A stretch of DNA of 64,000 bases from Limimaricola cinnabarinus LL-001 (GCF_000466965.1 NZ_BATB01000003.1:62001-126000), one strand, 5' to 3'. Shown: positions 8,606-18,604, counted from the first letter of the stretch. A program made the numbers and translations. Notes: a model not told the origin generated them from the letters alone.

Positions 8606-9295
8606 ATGCGGCGGCATCTCGTGCCCGAAATGCTCGACGATCTGCCGCCGGACGACCCGCGCGCGCGCGCCTCTCGTGCCGATCTGCGGCGTATCAACGG
8701 GCTTATGTTCAACGCCCGTGCCATGGCCACACTGATCCGGGCGCATGTGAGCGGACCGGTACGTGAGATGGTTGACCTGGGCTGCGGCGACGGCGTCGGT
8801 GCGCTGCGGCTCGCGCGCAGGCTCGGTCCGGTGAAAGATGCGCCGCATCTGGTGCTGCTCGACATGCAGCCCGTCGTGTCGCCCGAGACCCAAGCCGCGC
8901 TGGTCGCGCTCGGGTGGCGGGTCGATATCGTTGCCTCCGACGCCGAACGCTGGATCGCGGCGCAGGCAGAGCCGGCCGATCTGGTGGTTGCCAACCTGTT
9001 TTTGCACCATTTCGAAGGCGCGGCGCTTAAGTCGCTGCTTGATGCGACTGCCGCTCATGCGCGCCACCTCGTGGCGACGGAGCCACTGCGCACGCGCCTG
9101 TCCTATGCCGCCTCCCGCATGGTGGGGGTGATCGGGGCCAACCCGGTGACACGGCACGACGCACCCGCCAGCGTCAGGGCCGGGTTCCGGGATGACGAGC
9201 TGTCTCGGCTCTGGCCTGGGCGGGTGAAGTTCGAGGGCCGCAAGGGGCCGTTCAGCCATGGCATTGCCGCCCTTGGGGTCGGTCATGACGCATGA
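8606..9295 (+). CDS. Class I SAM-dependent methyltransferase (PKS cluster)
   Basis: 229 residues. The SAM-binding motif I is VDLGCGDGVGALRLARR (about residues 55-71). An acidic LLDMQP follows at the end of strand 2, and PADLVVANLFLHHF is motif IV-like. This is a Rossmann-fold methyltransferase of the type that modifies small molecules. It starts 11 bases after the PKS stop; an alternative GTG at 8591 would overlap that stop. Its end overlaps the FAD oxidoreductase by 11 bases, so the three are translationally coupled. The likely role is O- or C-methylation of the polyketide, inferred from context only. Confidence 0.8.
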   Translation: MRRHLVPEMLDDLPPDDPRARASRADLRRINGLMFNARAMATLIRAHVSGPVREMVDLGCGDGVGALRLARRLGPVKDAPHLVLLDMQPVVSPETQAALVALGWRVDIVASDAERWIAAQAEPADLVVANLFLHHFEGAALKSLLDATAAHARHLVATEPLRTRLSYAASRMVGVIGANPVTRHDAPASVRAGFRDDELSRLWPGRVKFEGRKGPFSHGIAALGVGHDA

Positions 9296-10445
9296 CGCCA
9301 TCATCATCGGCGGCGGGCCGGGCGGCGCGTCGACGGCGATCGGATTGGCACGGGCGGGGCTGCGCGTGGCGCTGGTCGAACGCTCCGAGTTTCCGCGTCG
9401 CAAGGTCTGCGGCGAGTTTATGTCCGCGGCCAGCCGGCCCGTCCTCGAAGCCCTCGGTGTGGTCGAAGAATGGGACGCCGCGGCAGGGCCCGAGATCGGG
9501 CGACTGGCGCTGTTCACGGGCGAGCGTGTGGTGACGGCGCCGATGCCCGTCTCTGCCGGGCGGGGGCGCGGGCTGGGACGCGACGTTCTCGATGACCTGC
9601 TCGTGGCGCAGGCTCGCCGCTGTGGCGTCGAGATCATGCAGCCCTGCCGCGCGACTGGGTTCGAACGGGATGCAGGTGGGCATCATGTGACGCTGGCCAC
9701 CTCGCAGGGCACAGCCGCGTTGGCCGCACCGATCCTCGTCGCGGCGCATGGCTCGTGGGAACGCGGACCGCTCTTCACGCAGGCCCCAAAGATGCACGCG
9801 CCAAGCGATCTCCTCGGTTTCAAGGCGCATTTCCACGGCGGCACTCTCGCGGCCGACCTGATGCCGCTTCTGTCCTTTCCGGGGGGCTATGGCGGTATGG
9901 TGCGGGTCGATGGCGGGCGGTTGTCTCTGTCGTGCTGCATCCGGCGCGACACGCTCGAAGCGTTGCGGCGTCCGGGCGATACGGCGGGGGCCGCGCTGCA
10001 GGCGCATCTCGTCCGTTCGTGTCGCGGCATTCGCGAGGCGCTGGGCGGGGCCGTGCTCGATGGGCCATGGCTGGCGGCGGGGCCGATCCGCCCGGCGCTG
10101 CGGCCCTGCTACGCGGAGGGAATCTACCGCGTGGGCAACCTCGCGGGCGAGGCGCATCCGGTGATTGCCGAAGGAATTTCCATGGCGATCCAATCGGGCT
10201 GGCTGCTGTCGCGGGTACTGAGCGAGATCGACGTGCACGACGCGCGGGCGCGCGATGCCGCCGGGGCGCGCTATCAGGCGGCATGGCGGCGCCAGTTCTC
10301 AACCCGCATCCGTGCCGCCAATGCCTTCGCCAATCTCGCGATGCGGCCTGATCGATTTGCCGCGTTGGGCCGGGTCATCGCGGCGATGCCGGCGACACTC
10401 ACGCTTGGTGCCCGGCTCAGCGGCAAGGTGAAGCCGTTGGGTTGA
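9285..10445 (+). CDS. FAD-dependent oxidoreductase (geranylgeranyl reductase/halogenase-like), PKS cluster
   Basis: 386 residues. The N-terminal dinucleotide motif is IIIGGGPGGASTAIGLARAG, followed by RKVCGEFMS, which is characteristic of the geranylgeranyl reductase/flavin monooxygenase group. A later GNLAGEAHPVIAEGISMA stretch corresponds to the FAD-ribityl GD motif, with asparagine in place of the usual aspartate. It is probably an oxidative or reductive tailoring enzyme for the polyketide. It overlaps the methyltransferase end by 11 bases and is the last gene of the operon. Halogenase activity is not supported, because the WxWxIP motif is not visible. Confidence 0.78.
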   Translation: MTHDAIIIGGGPGGASTAIGLARAGLRVALVERSEFPRRKVCGEFMSAASRPVLEALGVVEEWDAAAGPEIGRLALFTGERVVTAPMPVSAGRGRGLGRDVLDDLLVAQARRCGVEIMQPCRATGFERDAGGHHVTLATSQGTAALAAPILVAAHGSWERGPLFTQAPKMHAPSDLLGFKAHFHGGTLAADLMPLLSFPGGYGGMVRVDGGRLSLSCCIRRDTLEALRRPGDTAGAALQAHLVRSCRGIREALGGAVLDGPWLAAGPIRPALRPCYAEGIYRVGNLAGEAHPVIAEGISMAIQSGWLLSRVLSEIDVHDARARDAAGARYQAAWRRQFSTRIRAANAFANLAMRPDRFAALGRVIAAMPATLTLGARLSGKVKPLG

Positions 10446-10575
10446 GCCGCCGGGGCAGGGCCGCCTAGTGCCATGCGGAGGCTGCATGGCGGCAATGACT
10501 GGTATTCCGCGGGGTTCGCGGCCATTTCGGTGGTGCGGGCGACAGCGCTCGCAGTTGAGCCCAAGAGAGCCGAAG

Positions 10576-10740
10576 ATGACCCAGATCGTTCGTTACACCC
10601 ACCCCACCCCGTCCGAAATCGATGCCGTGATGCTCGAAGCCCGCCAGATGCGGTCCGAGATGGTTTCGGCCATGGCGCGTGGACTGCGCATGAAGCTGCG
10701 CGGTTTGTTCGCCGGCGGCAAGGCGACCGCCGCCGCCTGA
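10576..10740 (+). CDS. Small conserved protein, function unknown
   Basis: 54 residues, MTQIVRYTHPTPSEIDAVML at the start and a basic amphipathic tail (GLRMKLRGLF). Small proteins of this form, a PTPxEI start and a Leu/Arg-rich tail, are common in Rhodobacterales and are uncharacterised. The start has GAGAG about 9 bases upstream. A perfect 22-base palindrome follows its stop. The opposite strand carries the end of the ior frame, so one of the two gene ends is likely misread here. It could be a stress-related small protein, which is unproven. Confidence 0.55.
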   Translation: MTQIVRYTHPTPSEIDAVMLEARQMRSEMVSAMARGLRMKLRGLFAGGKATAAA

Positions 10741-13700
10741 TCCCGGCTCAGCGGAGCGGCGCCGCTCCGCTGCCGATGCAATGTCGCGCGTTGCACCTCG
10801 ACACGGGGCCGAACCTTGGCCGCCGCCTCGGCCTTGACCGGACCAAAGCCGCGGATTTCCATCGGGGCCGACAGCAGCCCCTCGCAAAGACCGGGTTCGC
10901 ATGATCCGGCAGCCTCGGCACAATCCGACATCACCCCTTCGAACCAGCCGATCAATTCGCGCTCCATGCGCCGTTCTTCGGTGCGGCCGAAGGGATCGAG
11001 CACGGTGCCCCTGAGCCGCTTCATCCGGGCAAGCCCCCCAAACACCGGGCGGATCCAGCGGCCGAAGCCATGCTTGCGCGGACGTCCGCGCGAATCGCGT
11101 CCCAATGGCAGAAGCGGCGGCGCGAGATGGTGCCTGAGCGTGAAGCCCTCCTCGAACTCGGCCGCGAGCCGGGCGTGGAACCCGGCATCGCCATGCAGCC
11201 GCGCGACCTCGTATTCATCCTTGTAGGACATCAGCTTGAACAGCGAGATCGCGGCCAGCCGCGTCAGGGCTTCGGCCTCGGGCCGCGGCAGGTCGAGCGC
11301 GGTATGAAAGCCCGAGAGCCTGTCGCGGTAGCGCTGGGCCCATGCGGCATCCTGATACTCGGTCAGGAATTCGGCGCGGCGCGATATCAGCCACTCAAGC
11401 GGCTCCGGCGCAGTGGGCGTCTGACCCAAAGCCTCTGTCAGAAGATCGGGCCGCGCCGCCATCAGCCGACCATAGGCCAGCGCCATGTGGTTCGTCTCGA
11501 CCGCGACGCCGTTCAGCTCCACCGCCCGCTCCAGCGCGGCGAAGCCGACCGGCACGAGCCCGCTTTGCCATGCATGGCCCAGCATCATCACATTCGAGAA
11601 CACCGCGTCGCCCAGAAGCGTCTCGGCGGCGGCATTGGCATCGAAGGCGTCGATCCGGTTCGCGCCGACGGCGGCCGCGATCGCGGCCTCGCGCGCATCG
11701 ACGCGCAGATCGGCGTCGCGGTGCAGCACCAGATCGCCGGTGGGCATCTCGGCCCGGTTGAGCACGACACGCGTGCCACGCCGGTAGCACACGCTGGCCC
11801 TCGGCGAGGACGAGGCGACGATGTCGCAGGCGATCACAGCATCTGCCATGCCCGCCTCGACGCGGACCTGATGAATGTCTTCGGGGCTTCGGGCGAGGCG
11901 GATATAGCTCAGCACCGTACCGAACTTCTGTGCGAAACCGGTAAAGTCGAGCACGCTCGACCCCTTGCCCTCCAGATGCGCGGCCATGGTGATCAGCGCG
12001 CCCACGGTGACGACGCCGGTGCCGCCGACACCCGAGACCAGAAGCTCGTAGGGTGTCGAGAGATCGGTCAGAGCAGGCACCGGCAACTCGGCGGCCATGG
12101 TCCGCGCGTCCAGCCCCGCGCCCTCGCGTTTTCTGCGCGTCGCGCTCTCGACGGTGACGAAGCTCGGGCAGAAGCCTTCGAGGCAGGAGAAATCCTTGTT
12201 GCAGCTCGACAGGTTGATCTTCCGCTTGCGACCGAACTCGGTCTCCTTCGGCTCGACGCTGAGGCAGTTCGAGGCAACCGAGCAGTCGCCGCAACCCTCG
12301 CAGACCAGCTCGTTGATGACGGCGAAGCGCTTGGGGTCCTCCAGCGTGCCGCGCTTGCGGCGGCGGCGCTTTTCGGTGGCACAGGTCTGCTCGTAGATCA
12401 GCACCGTGACGCCCGGGATCTCGCGCAGCTCGCGCTGGATCCGGTCGAGATCGCGGCGATGGTCGATGGTCGTGCCGACCGGGAAATCGGCGTGCTTGAA
12501 CTTCAGCGGGTCGTCCGAGACCAGAGCGATCCGCTCGACCCCTTCGGCACGGCAGGACTGGGCGATGCCCTGCACGCTCACCGGGCCGTCCACCGGTTGG
12601 CCGCCGGTCATGGCGACGGCGTCATTGTAGAGGATCTTGTAGGTGATGTTGGCTTTCGCCGCGACCGACTGCCGGATCGCGAGGCTCCCGGAGTGATACC
12701 AAGTGCCTTCGCCCAGGTTCTGGAAGATGTGGCGGCCGCCATTGAACTTGGACGCCGCGACCCAGGGCACGCCTTCGCCGCCCATCTGTGCGTAGCCCAG
12801 CGTCTCGCGATCCATCCAGGACGCCATGACGTGGCAGCCGATGCCCGAATTCGCCTGGCTGCCCTCGGGCAGCTTGGTCGAAGTGTTGTGCGGACAGCCC
12901 GAGCAGAAATAGGGCGTGCGAGTCGCGCCGGGGATCGACAGGATCGGGGGCGGCGTCTCGGTCAGCGCGCGCGCCTTGGCCGGAAACCCCTCCTCGGGAA
13001 ACAGTTTGTCGAGCCGCTTGGCCAGCACCGGCAGCAGCACCTTGGGCGACAGCTCCCCTGTCCATGGCAGCAGCGGATTGCCCGGCCCGTCGAATTTGCC
13101 GACCATGCGCTCGGGCTTGTGGCCGGGCCAGTCGTAGAAATATTCCTTGAGCTGGCTTTCGATGATGCCGCGCTTTTCCTCGACGACCAGCACCTCCTGC
13201 TTTTCCTGCACGAAGTCGAGCGCGGCCTTTCGCGCCAGAGGCCAGACCATGCCGACCTTGTAGATGTCGATCCCGAGGCGGCGGCATTCGGCCTCGTCGA
13301 GCCCGAGCAGCCGCAGAGCCTCCATCAGGTCGAGATGGCCCTTGCCGGTGCTGACGATGCCGAAGCGGGCATCCTCGATGCCGTATATCGCGCGGTCGAT
13401 CGGGTTGGCCTCGGCAAAGGCCTGCACGGCGGCGAGCTTGTGCTGCATCCGCGCCTCGATCTCGGGGCTGGGCAGGTCCGACAGCCGCACATGCAGCCCA
13501 CCTTGGGGTGCCAGGTAGTCGGGCTGCCTGAAATCGCGCGGCGGCGACAGCTCGACCGACTGGCCGCTCTCCACCGTCTCGGAAATCGCCTTGAAGCCGA
13601 CCCAAGCGCCGGAAAAGCGCGACAGCGCGAAGCCCCATTCGCCGAAGGGAGGTATTCGGCGACCGAGGCCGGGTTCAGCACCGTCATGAACCACGCCATG

Positions 13701-14248
13701 AAGGCGACGTCGGATTGGTGCGACATCGAGGACGACACGCAGCCATGATCGTCGCCCGCCACCACCAGCACCCCGCCCTTGGGGGATGAACCATAGGCAT
13801 TGCCATGCTTGAGCGCGTCGCCCGAACGATCGACGCCCGGCCCCTTGCCGTACCACATGGAAAACACGCCCTCGACCTCGGCACGGGGATCGAGCGCGAC
13901 CTGCTGCGCGCCGAGCACGGCAGTGGCGCCAAGATCCTCGTTCACGGCGGGCAGGAACTCGATCCGGTACTCTTCGAGCTGCATCTTGCCGCGCCACATC
14001 TCCATGTCGAGCGCGCCCAGAGGCGAGCCGCGATAGCCCGAGACGAAACCGGCGGTGGTCAGCCCTGCCGCCCTGTCGCGGCGAGACTGGTCGAGCATGA
14101 TCCGCACCAGCGCCTGCGTGCCGGTCAGGAACACGCGGCCTCGGGTCTGCCTGTAGCGATCCTCCAGCGCATAGGCGGCGAGCGTCCCGGACGGTTGCGC
14201 GGGCTGCGAGGCGGCGTCCTGCTGTGTGATGTCGCGGACCATCACCAT
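10593..14248 (-). CDS. iorAB: Fused indolepyruvate ferredoxin oxidoreductase, frame broken near 13648
   Basis: About 1,218 residues as read; the family is about 1,150. It converts aryl-pyruvates (phenyl-, indole-, hydroxyphenylpyruvate) plus CoA to arylacetyl-CoA, reducing ferredoxin, with TPP. Seen in order: the pyrimidine-binding domain (GFVSGYRGSPLGALD), the TPP domain (SGCPHNTSTKLP), an iron-sulfur segment (CEGCGDC, then CLEGFCPSF), and the gamma-type domain (SGVGGTGVVTVGALI). The break is in a C-run: VAEYLP is followed in another frame by FGEWGFALSRFSGAWVG, and one more C in CTCCCTTCGG repairs it. The ATG at 14248 overlaps the paaZ end by 7 bases. The last ~50 codons run antisense through a small gene and are unlike the family, so the true end is uncertain. 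Confidence 0.85.
10750..10771. terminator. Perfect 22-bp palindrome, probable terminator hairpin
   Basis: The two 11-base arms AGCGGAGCGGC and GCCGCTCCGCT are exact inverted copies with no spacer. It lies 9 bases past the small gene's stop and near where the convergent ior gene would be expected to end. There is no T-run. It could stop transcription from both sides. Confidence 0.5.
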
Positions 14249-16287
14249 GTCCTTTGCTCCTTGGCCACCAGTGTCAGCACGTCGTATTGCGCCACCACCT
14301 CGGCATCCTCGCGCAGCACGGTGCAGTCCCAGCGCACCTCGCCGTAATCGTCGATCTCGCGTGGATTGATCTGCTTGGCGGTGAGCTGGACGCGCAAGCT
14401 GTCGCCTGCGTTGACCGGGGTCATGAAGCGCAAATTGTCGACGCCGTAGTTCGCTAGCACCGGACCCTCGTCGGGCTGCACGAAGAGCCCGGCGGCGAAG
14501 GAGACGATCAGGTAGCCATGTGCGACGCGGCCCTCGAAGAACGGGTTCCGCCGGGCAGCGGCCTCGTCCATGTGGGCGTAGAAGCTGTCGCCGGTGAAAT
14601 TGGCGAAATGCTCGATATCCTCGAGCGTCACCTTGCGGGTCTTGGTGACGATGGTGTCGCCGATCTCCAGCTCGGCGAGCGACTTGCGGAACGGGTGGAT
14701 GTCGGTCTCGCGGCGGCTCGCGCCGGGCATCCACTGGCCGATCACGGCCGTCAGTTGGTCGGGCGTGCCCTGCAGGGCGGTGCGCTGCATGAAGTGCTTC
14801 ACCGCGCGCATGCCGCCCAACTCCTCGCCACCACCGGCGCGGCCCGGCCCGCCATGCACCATCTGGGGCAGGGGGGAGCCATGGCCGGTCGAGGTCTTGG
14901 CCGAGCGCCGGTTGCCGAACAGCACCCGGCCATGCAGCTTGGCGATGCCGCACCCGAGGGACTTCGCGACCTCCGCATCGTCGGTGAAGACCGAGGCCAC
15001 CAGCGAACCCGCGCCGCGATTGGCGATCTCGATCGCCTCGTCGAGGCTGTCATAGGGCATCAGCGTGCAGACCGGGCCGAAGGCCTCGATCTCGTGCGGG
15101 GCCTTCGCGGTCAGCGGCGCGTCGCAGACCAGCACGCAAGGAGACATGAAGGCGCCTTTCTCCGGCACCGGACCCGGCGCGATCACGATGCGTGCCTCGG
15201 CTCCGATCGCCTCGACGGCGCGGCGAACTTCCTCGACCTGATCGATCGAGGCCAGCGCGCCCATGCGGGTGGCCGCGTCGCCGGGATGCCCGATCACGGT
15301 TTTCTCAATCCGCGCCCGCAGCGCCTCGATCGCCGGTTCGATCAGGGTGCGCGGCAGGATGGCCCGGCGGATCGCGGTGCACTTCTGGCCCGCCTTGGCG
15401 GTCATTTCTCGATGCACTTCATTGATGAACAGTCCGAATTCAGGGCTGTCTGGCGTGGCATCTTGACCAAGAATACAGGCGTTCAGACTGTCGGCCTCGG
15501 CGATAAAGCGCACCGCGTTCTCGATGATCGCGGGCGTGTTGCGCAGCTTGCGCGCGGTCGTGGCGGAGCCGGTGAAGGTCACCACGTCCTGACAGGTCAC
15601 GCGGTCCAACAGGTCGCCGGTGCGACCGCAGATCAATTGCAGCGCGCCCTCGGGCAGCTTACCGATCTCAAGGATCAACCGCACGCAGGCCTCGGTGAGA
15701 TAGGAGGTCTGGCTTGCGGGCTTCACGATGGCGGGCATGCCCGCGAGCCATGTCGGCGAGAGCTTCTCCAGCATCCCCCAGACCGGAAAGTTGAAGGCGT
15801 TGATGTGGATCGCCACCCCCTCCAGCGGCATCAGGATGTGCTGACCGATGAAGCTGCCATCCTTCGACAGGATCTCCGGCGCGCCATCGGGAACGACATG
15901 GGCATTGGGCAGCTCGGGCCGGCCCTTGGAGGCGTAGGAGAGCATCGTGCCGATGCCACCCTCGATATCGATCCAGCCATCCGAACGGGTCGCCCCCGTG
16001 GCGGTGGAGATCGCGTAAAGCTCCTCCTTGCGCTCCATCAGCGCCAAACCGATCCGCTTCATCATCATCGCGCGCTGATGCGTCGTCATCTCGCGCAGGG
16101 CGGGGCCGCCGACCTCGCGGCCATGGCGCAGCATCTCGCCCATGTCGATGCCAGTGGCGTCGACGCGGGCCACCGGATCACCGGTCGCGGCATCGGCCAC
16201 GACCTGACCCTCGCCGGTGCCGGCCTGCCAGCGGCCCGCGACATAGCTTTCAAGGCGGCGCGGCTCGGTGGGGATGGCGTCCAGCAT
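14242..16287 (-). CDS. paaZ: Bifunctional ring-opening enzyme PaaZ
   Basis: 681 residues, the normal PaaZ length. The N-terminal ~530 residues are an aldehyde dehydrogenase (KAGQKCTAIRR with the catalytic Cys), which oxidises 3-oxo-5,6-dehydrosuberyl-CoA semialdehyde. The C-terminal ~140 residues are a MaoC-like (R)-hydratase (GDSFYAHMDEAAARRNPFFE) that opens the oxepin-CoA ring. The central stretch GGPGRAGGGEELGGMRAVKHFMQR joins them, as in known PaaZ. It starts 3 bases after the paaE stop in the paaABCDE-paaZ-ior operon. Cytoplasmic. Confidence 0.95.
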   Translation of the reverse strand: MLDAIPTEPRRLESYVAGRWQAGTGEGQVVADAATGDPVARVDATGIDMGEMLRHGREVGGPALREMTTHQRAMMMKRIGLALMERKEELYAISTATGATRSDGWIDIEGGIGTMLSYASKGRPELPNAHVVPDGAPEILSKDGSFIGQHILMPLEGVAIHINAFNFPVWGMLEKLSPTWLAGMPAIVKPASQTSYLTEACVRLILEIGKLPEGALQLICGRTGDLLDRVTCQDVVTFTGSATTARKLRNTPAIIENAVRFIAEADSLNACILGQDATPDSPEFGLFINEVHREMTAKAGQKCTAIRRAILPRTLIEPAIEALRARIEKTVIGHPGDAATRMGALASIDQVEEVRRAVEAIGAEARIVIAPGPVPEKGAFMSPCVLVCDAPLTAKAPHEIEAFGPVCTLMPYDSLDEAIEIANRGAGSLVASVFTDDAEVAKSLGCGIAKLHGRVLFGNRRSAKTSTGHGSPLPQMVHGGPGRAGGGEELGGMRAVKHFMQRTALQGTPDQLTAVIGQWMPGASRRETDIHPFRKSLAELEIGDTIVTKTRKVTLEDIEHFANFTGDSFYAHMDEAAARRNPFFEGRVAHGYLIVSFAAGLFVQPDEGPVLANYGVDNLRFMTPVNAGDSLRVQLTAKQINPREIDDYGEVRWDCTVLREDAEVVAQYDVLTLVAKEQRTW

Positions 16288-16290
16288 CTC

Positions 16291-17361
16291 TCAGTGTCCT
16301 TCGTATTCGATGACGATCTCATCCGACAGCGGCAGGCACTGGCAGGTCAGCACCAGACCGTCCGCCACCTCGTTGTCCTCAAGAGCGTAGTTCTGCATCA
16401 TCTCGACCTCGCCCGACTTCACCCGGCCGATGCAGGTCGAACAGACCCCCGCCTTGCAGGAGAAGGGCGCGTCGATGTCGTGTTCGCGCGCTGCCTCCAG
16501 CACCGATTGACCGGTGCGCGGCATGGTGAAGCTGCGCGACACGCCGTCGAGGATCACGGTCGCGCTGATCATCTCACCGCTCTCGCGCGCGGCCTGGGCG
16601 GCCTTGCGCATCTTGGCGCGTCCGGGCTGCGCCGCGCCGAACAGTTCGAACTTGATGCGGTCCTTCGGCATGCCCGCTTCCTCAAGCGCGCGCGCCACGT
16701 CCTTCATCATTGCCTCGGGGCCGCAGATGAAGGCCATCTCGGCATCGGGGCTCACCCATGGCCCGAACAGCGCGCGGCATTTCTCGGCGTCGATCCGGCC
16801 CGAGAAAAGCTCGATCTCCTGCGCCTCGCCGGAAAAGACATGCACGACATTCAGCCGGTCGAGATAGCGGTCCTTGAGATCGCCGATCTCGCGCTTGAAC
16901 ATCACCGACGACAGCTGTCGGTTGCCATAGACCAGCGTGAAGCGGGCGCGGTCCGAGCCCGCGAGGATGCTTTTGGCGATCGACAGAACCGAGGTGATGC
17001 CCGATCCGGCAGCGAAGCCGAGATAATACTTTTCACCAGCGTCCTCGGGGGCGGCGAAGCGGCCCTGCGGCGGCAGCGCGTCGAGCGTGTCGCCAACCTT
17101 CAGTTCGTGCTTGGCAAAGCTCGAAAACGCCCCTCCTTCGACCTTCTTGATGCCGACCCGCAGCCCTTCCTCCGGCGCGGCGCAGATCGAGTAGGAGCGG
17201 CGCAGTTCCTCACCCTCGAATTCGCGGCGGAAAGTGAGGTACTGGGCGGCGCGGAAACGGAATTTCTCGCAATCGCCTTGGGCGGGGGCGAGCGAGACCA
17301 CCACCGCGTCGCGGGTGTCGTGATCGATGCCGGTAACGGTCAGCGGATGAAACTCTTGCAT
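16291..17361 (-). CDS. paaE: Phenylacetyl-CoA epoxidase reductase PaaE
   Basis: 356 residues. An N-terminal FAD/NAD(P)H ferredoxin reductase-type module (RRSYSICAAP for FAD, GFAAGSGITSVLSI for NADPH) is fused to a C-terminal plant-type [2Fe-2S] ferredoxin with CKAGVCSTCIGRV and a later CQCLPL cysteine. It passes electrons from NADPH to the PaaAC di-iron oxygenase. The ATG at 17361 overlaps the paaD stop by one base, so the frame further upstream is not used. Also called PaaK in some nomenclatures. Confidence 0.95.
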   Translation of the reverse strand: MQEFHPLTVTGIDHDTRDAVVVSLAPAQGDCEKFRFRAAQYLTFRREFEGEELRRSYSICAAPEEGLRVGIKKVEGGAFSSFAKHELKVGDTLDALPPQGRFAAPEDAGEKYYLGFAAGSGITSVLSIAKSILAGSDRARFTLVYGNRQLSSVMFKREIGDLKDRYLDRLNVVHVFSGEAQEIELFSGRIDAEKCRALFGPWVSPDAEMAFICGPEAMMKDVARALEEAGMPKDRIKFELFGAAQPGRAKMRKAAQAARESGEMISATVILDGVSRSFTMPRTGQSVLEAAREHDIDAPFSCKAGVCSTCIGRVKSGEVEMMQNYALEDNEVADGLVLTCQCLPLSDEIVIEYEGH

Positions 17362-17846
17362 CAGATCGCCTTGAAGTAACCAAAGGGCTCGCGGCAGTCG
17401 CGGCAGCGGAACTGCGCCTTGCAGGGGGTGGAGCCGCGCGCCGCGATGGCCTCGGTGTTTTTCGACCCGCAAAGCGGGCAGGCGGCGCTCTGAGCCGACA
17501 GCATGCCCACACAGTTGGCCGCGTTCAGTTGCGGCGGTGCGATGCCGTAATCGAGCAGCTTCCGCCGGCCTTCGGGGCTGATCCAGTCGGTCGACCATGG
17601 CGGCGACATGCGGCGGCGCACCTCCACCTTGTCGATGCCGCGGTCACGCAGCGCGGTTTCGATATCGAGCGCGATCACCAGCGTCGCGGGGCAGCCTGCA
17701 TAGGTCGGCGTAACGTCGACGACCAACGTCTCATCCTCCCAGCCGACACCGCGAACGATGCCGAGGTCGACGACCGAGATCGCCGGGATCTCGGGGTCGG
17801 GCACCTTGCCCAGCCAGCCACGCACGGTGTCGGGATCGGGGCGCAT
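17361..17846 (-). CDS. paaD: Phenylacetyl-CoA epoxidase maturation factor PaaD
   Basis: 161 residues. The N-terminal MIP18/DUF59 domain (VPDPEIPAISVVDLGIVRGV, then PTYAGCPAT) is the family shared with iron-sulfur/metal-center assembly proteins. The C-terminal zinc-ribbon-like part has CPLCGS and CRDC. PaaD is needed for the epoxidase and probably helps build its metal centre or [2Fe-2S] cluster. The start is the ATG at 17846; a GTG at 17855 overlapping the paaC stop is an alternative. Confidence 0.92.
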   Translation of the reverse strand: MRPDPDTVRGWLGKVPDPEIPAISVVDLGIVRGVGWEDETLVVDVTPTYAGCPATLVIALDIETALRDRGIDKVEVRRRMSPPWSTDWISPEGRRKLLDYGIAPPQLNAANCVGMLSAQSAACPLCGSKNTEAIAARGSTPCKAQFRCRDCREPFGYFKAI

Positions 17847-17851
17847 CGCAC

Positions 17852-18604
17852 TCACCAGCGCGCGTCGGGGAAGCTGCGCGGGATCTGCTGCATCTCGGCC
17901 AGGATATAGCCCATGGTCTCGGTGTGGATGCCGGTGCGGCCACCGGTGCGGGCGTGACCGTTGCCGGGGATCGCCAGCGTCGCGCGGTCCAGCGTTACGG
18001 CAGTCTCGGCCTCGAAAGCGCATGCCACGCGGTCGAGCGGGGGCAGCATGCCGATCCCGACAAGCGCCTGCTCGACGGCGTCGATTGCCATCAGGTCGGC
18101 GGCATAGGGCCAGAGCGCATCAAGCGCGCCCTGCATCATCGCGTGGCTTTCCTCCGAGCCGTCGCCCAGCCGCACGATCAGATCGCGCGAGCGGTCGATG
18201 TGATAGCGTACTTCCTTGACCGACTTCTGCGCCAGTTCGCGGATCGCCTGATGGCCGCTCTCGCACAGCGCCTCCTGTATCGGCAGGTGCCACGCATCGA
18301 ACAGGTATTGCCGCATCAGTGCGTGGGCGAAGTCGACATTGGGCCGCTCCACCAGCTGCGCGTTGAGGAACTGCCGCTCGGTGCGGAAGAAGGCGAGGTC
18401 GTCAGGCGTGCGGCCTTGTCCCTCGGCCTGCGCCGCGATCTCGTACCACAGCTGGGTCTGGCCGATCAGGTCGAGGCCCATATTGGCGAAGGCGATGTCC
18501 TCTTCCAGCACCGGCGCGTGGCCGCACCACGCCGCCGTCTGCTGTCCGAGGATCAGCGTCGTGTCGCCCATGCGCAGGCAGAAGGTGACGAGCGGGTCCA
18601 TCAC
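17852..18604 (-). CDS. paaC: Phenylacetyl-CoA epoxidase structural subunit PaaC
   Basis: 250 residues, the usual length. Recognised by LGDTTLILGQQ-like N-terminus (here MGDTTLILGQQTAAWCGHAP), the ferritin-like helical pattern, and RYHIDRSRDLIVRLGDGSEESH. PaaC is the non-catalytic di-iron-fold partner that stabilises PaaA in the multicomponent oxygenase converting phenylacetyl-CoA to its 1,2-epoxide. Its start overlaps the paaB end by 4 bases. Confidence 0.94.
   Translation of the reverse strand: MMDPLVTFCLRMGDTTLILGQQTAAWCGHAPVLEEDIAFANMGLDLIGQTQLWYEIAAQAEGQGRTPDDLAFFRTERQFLNAQLVERPNVDFAHALMRQYLFDAWHLPIQEALCESGHQAIRELAQKSVKEVRYHIDRSRDLIVRLGDGSEESHAMMQGALDALWPYAADLMAIDAVEQALVGIGMLPPLDRVACAFEAETAVTLDRATLAIPGNGHARTGGRTGIHTETMGYILAEMQQIPRSFPDARW

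Noticed and set aside
9285-10445. Flavin-dependent halogenase in the PKS cluster
   Set aside because: The typical WxWxIP motif is not visible; the N-terminus fits geranylgeranyl-reductase-type oxidoreductases better.
7260-10771. Possible integration island next to tRNA-Ser
   Set aside because: No integrase, and no second copy of the tRNA 3' end was seen by eye in the downstream sequence.
11070-13748. An 892-codon plus-strand frame opposite ior
   Set aside because: No motif, Arg/His/Gly-rich shadow of ior, whose motifs are clear on the minus strand.
14518-17379. A 953-codon plus-strand frame opposite paaZ and paaE
   Set aside because: It crosses two recognised genes and their boundary; no family resemblance.
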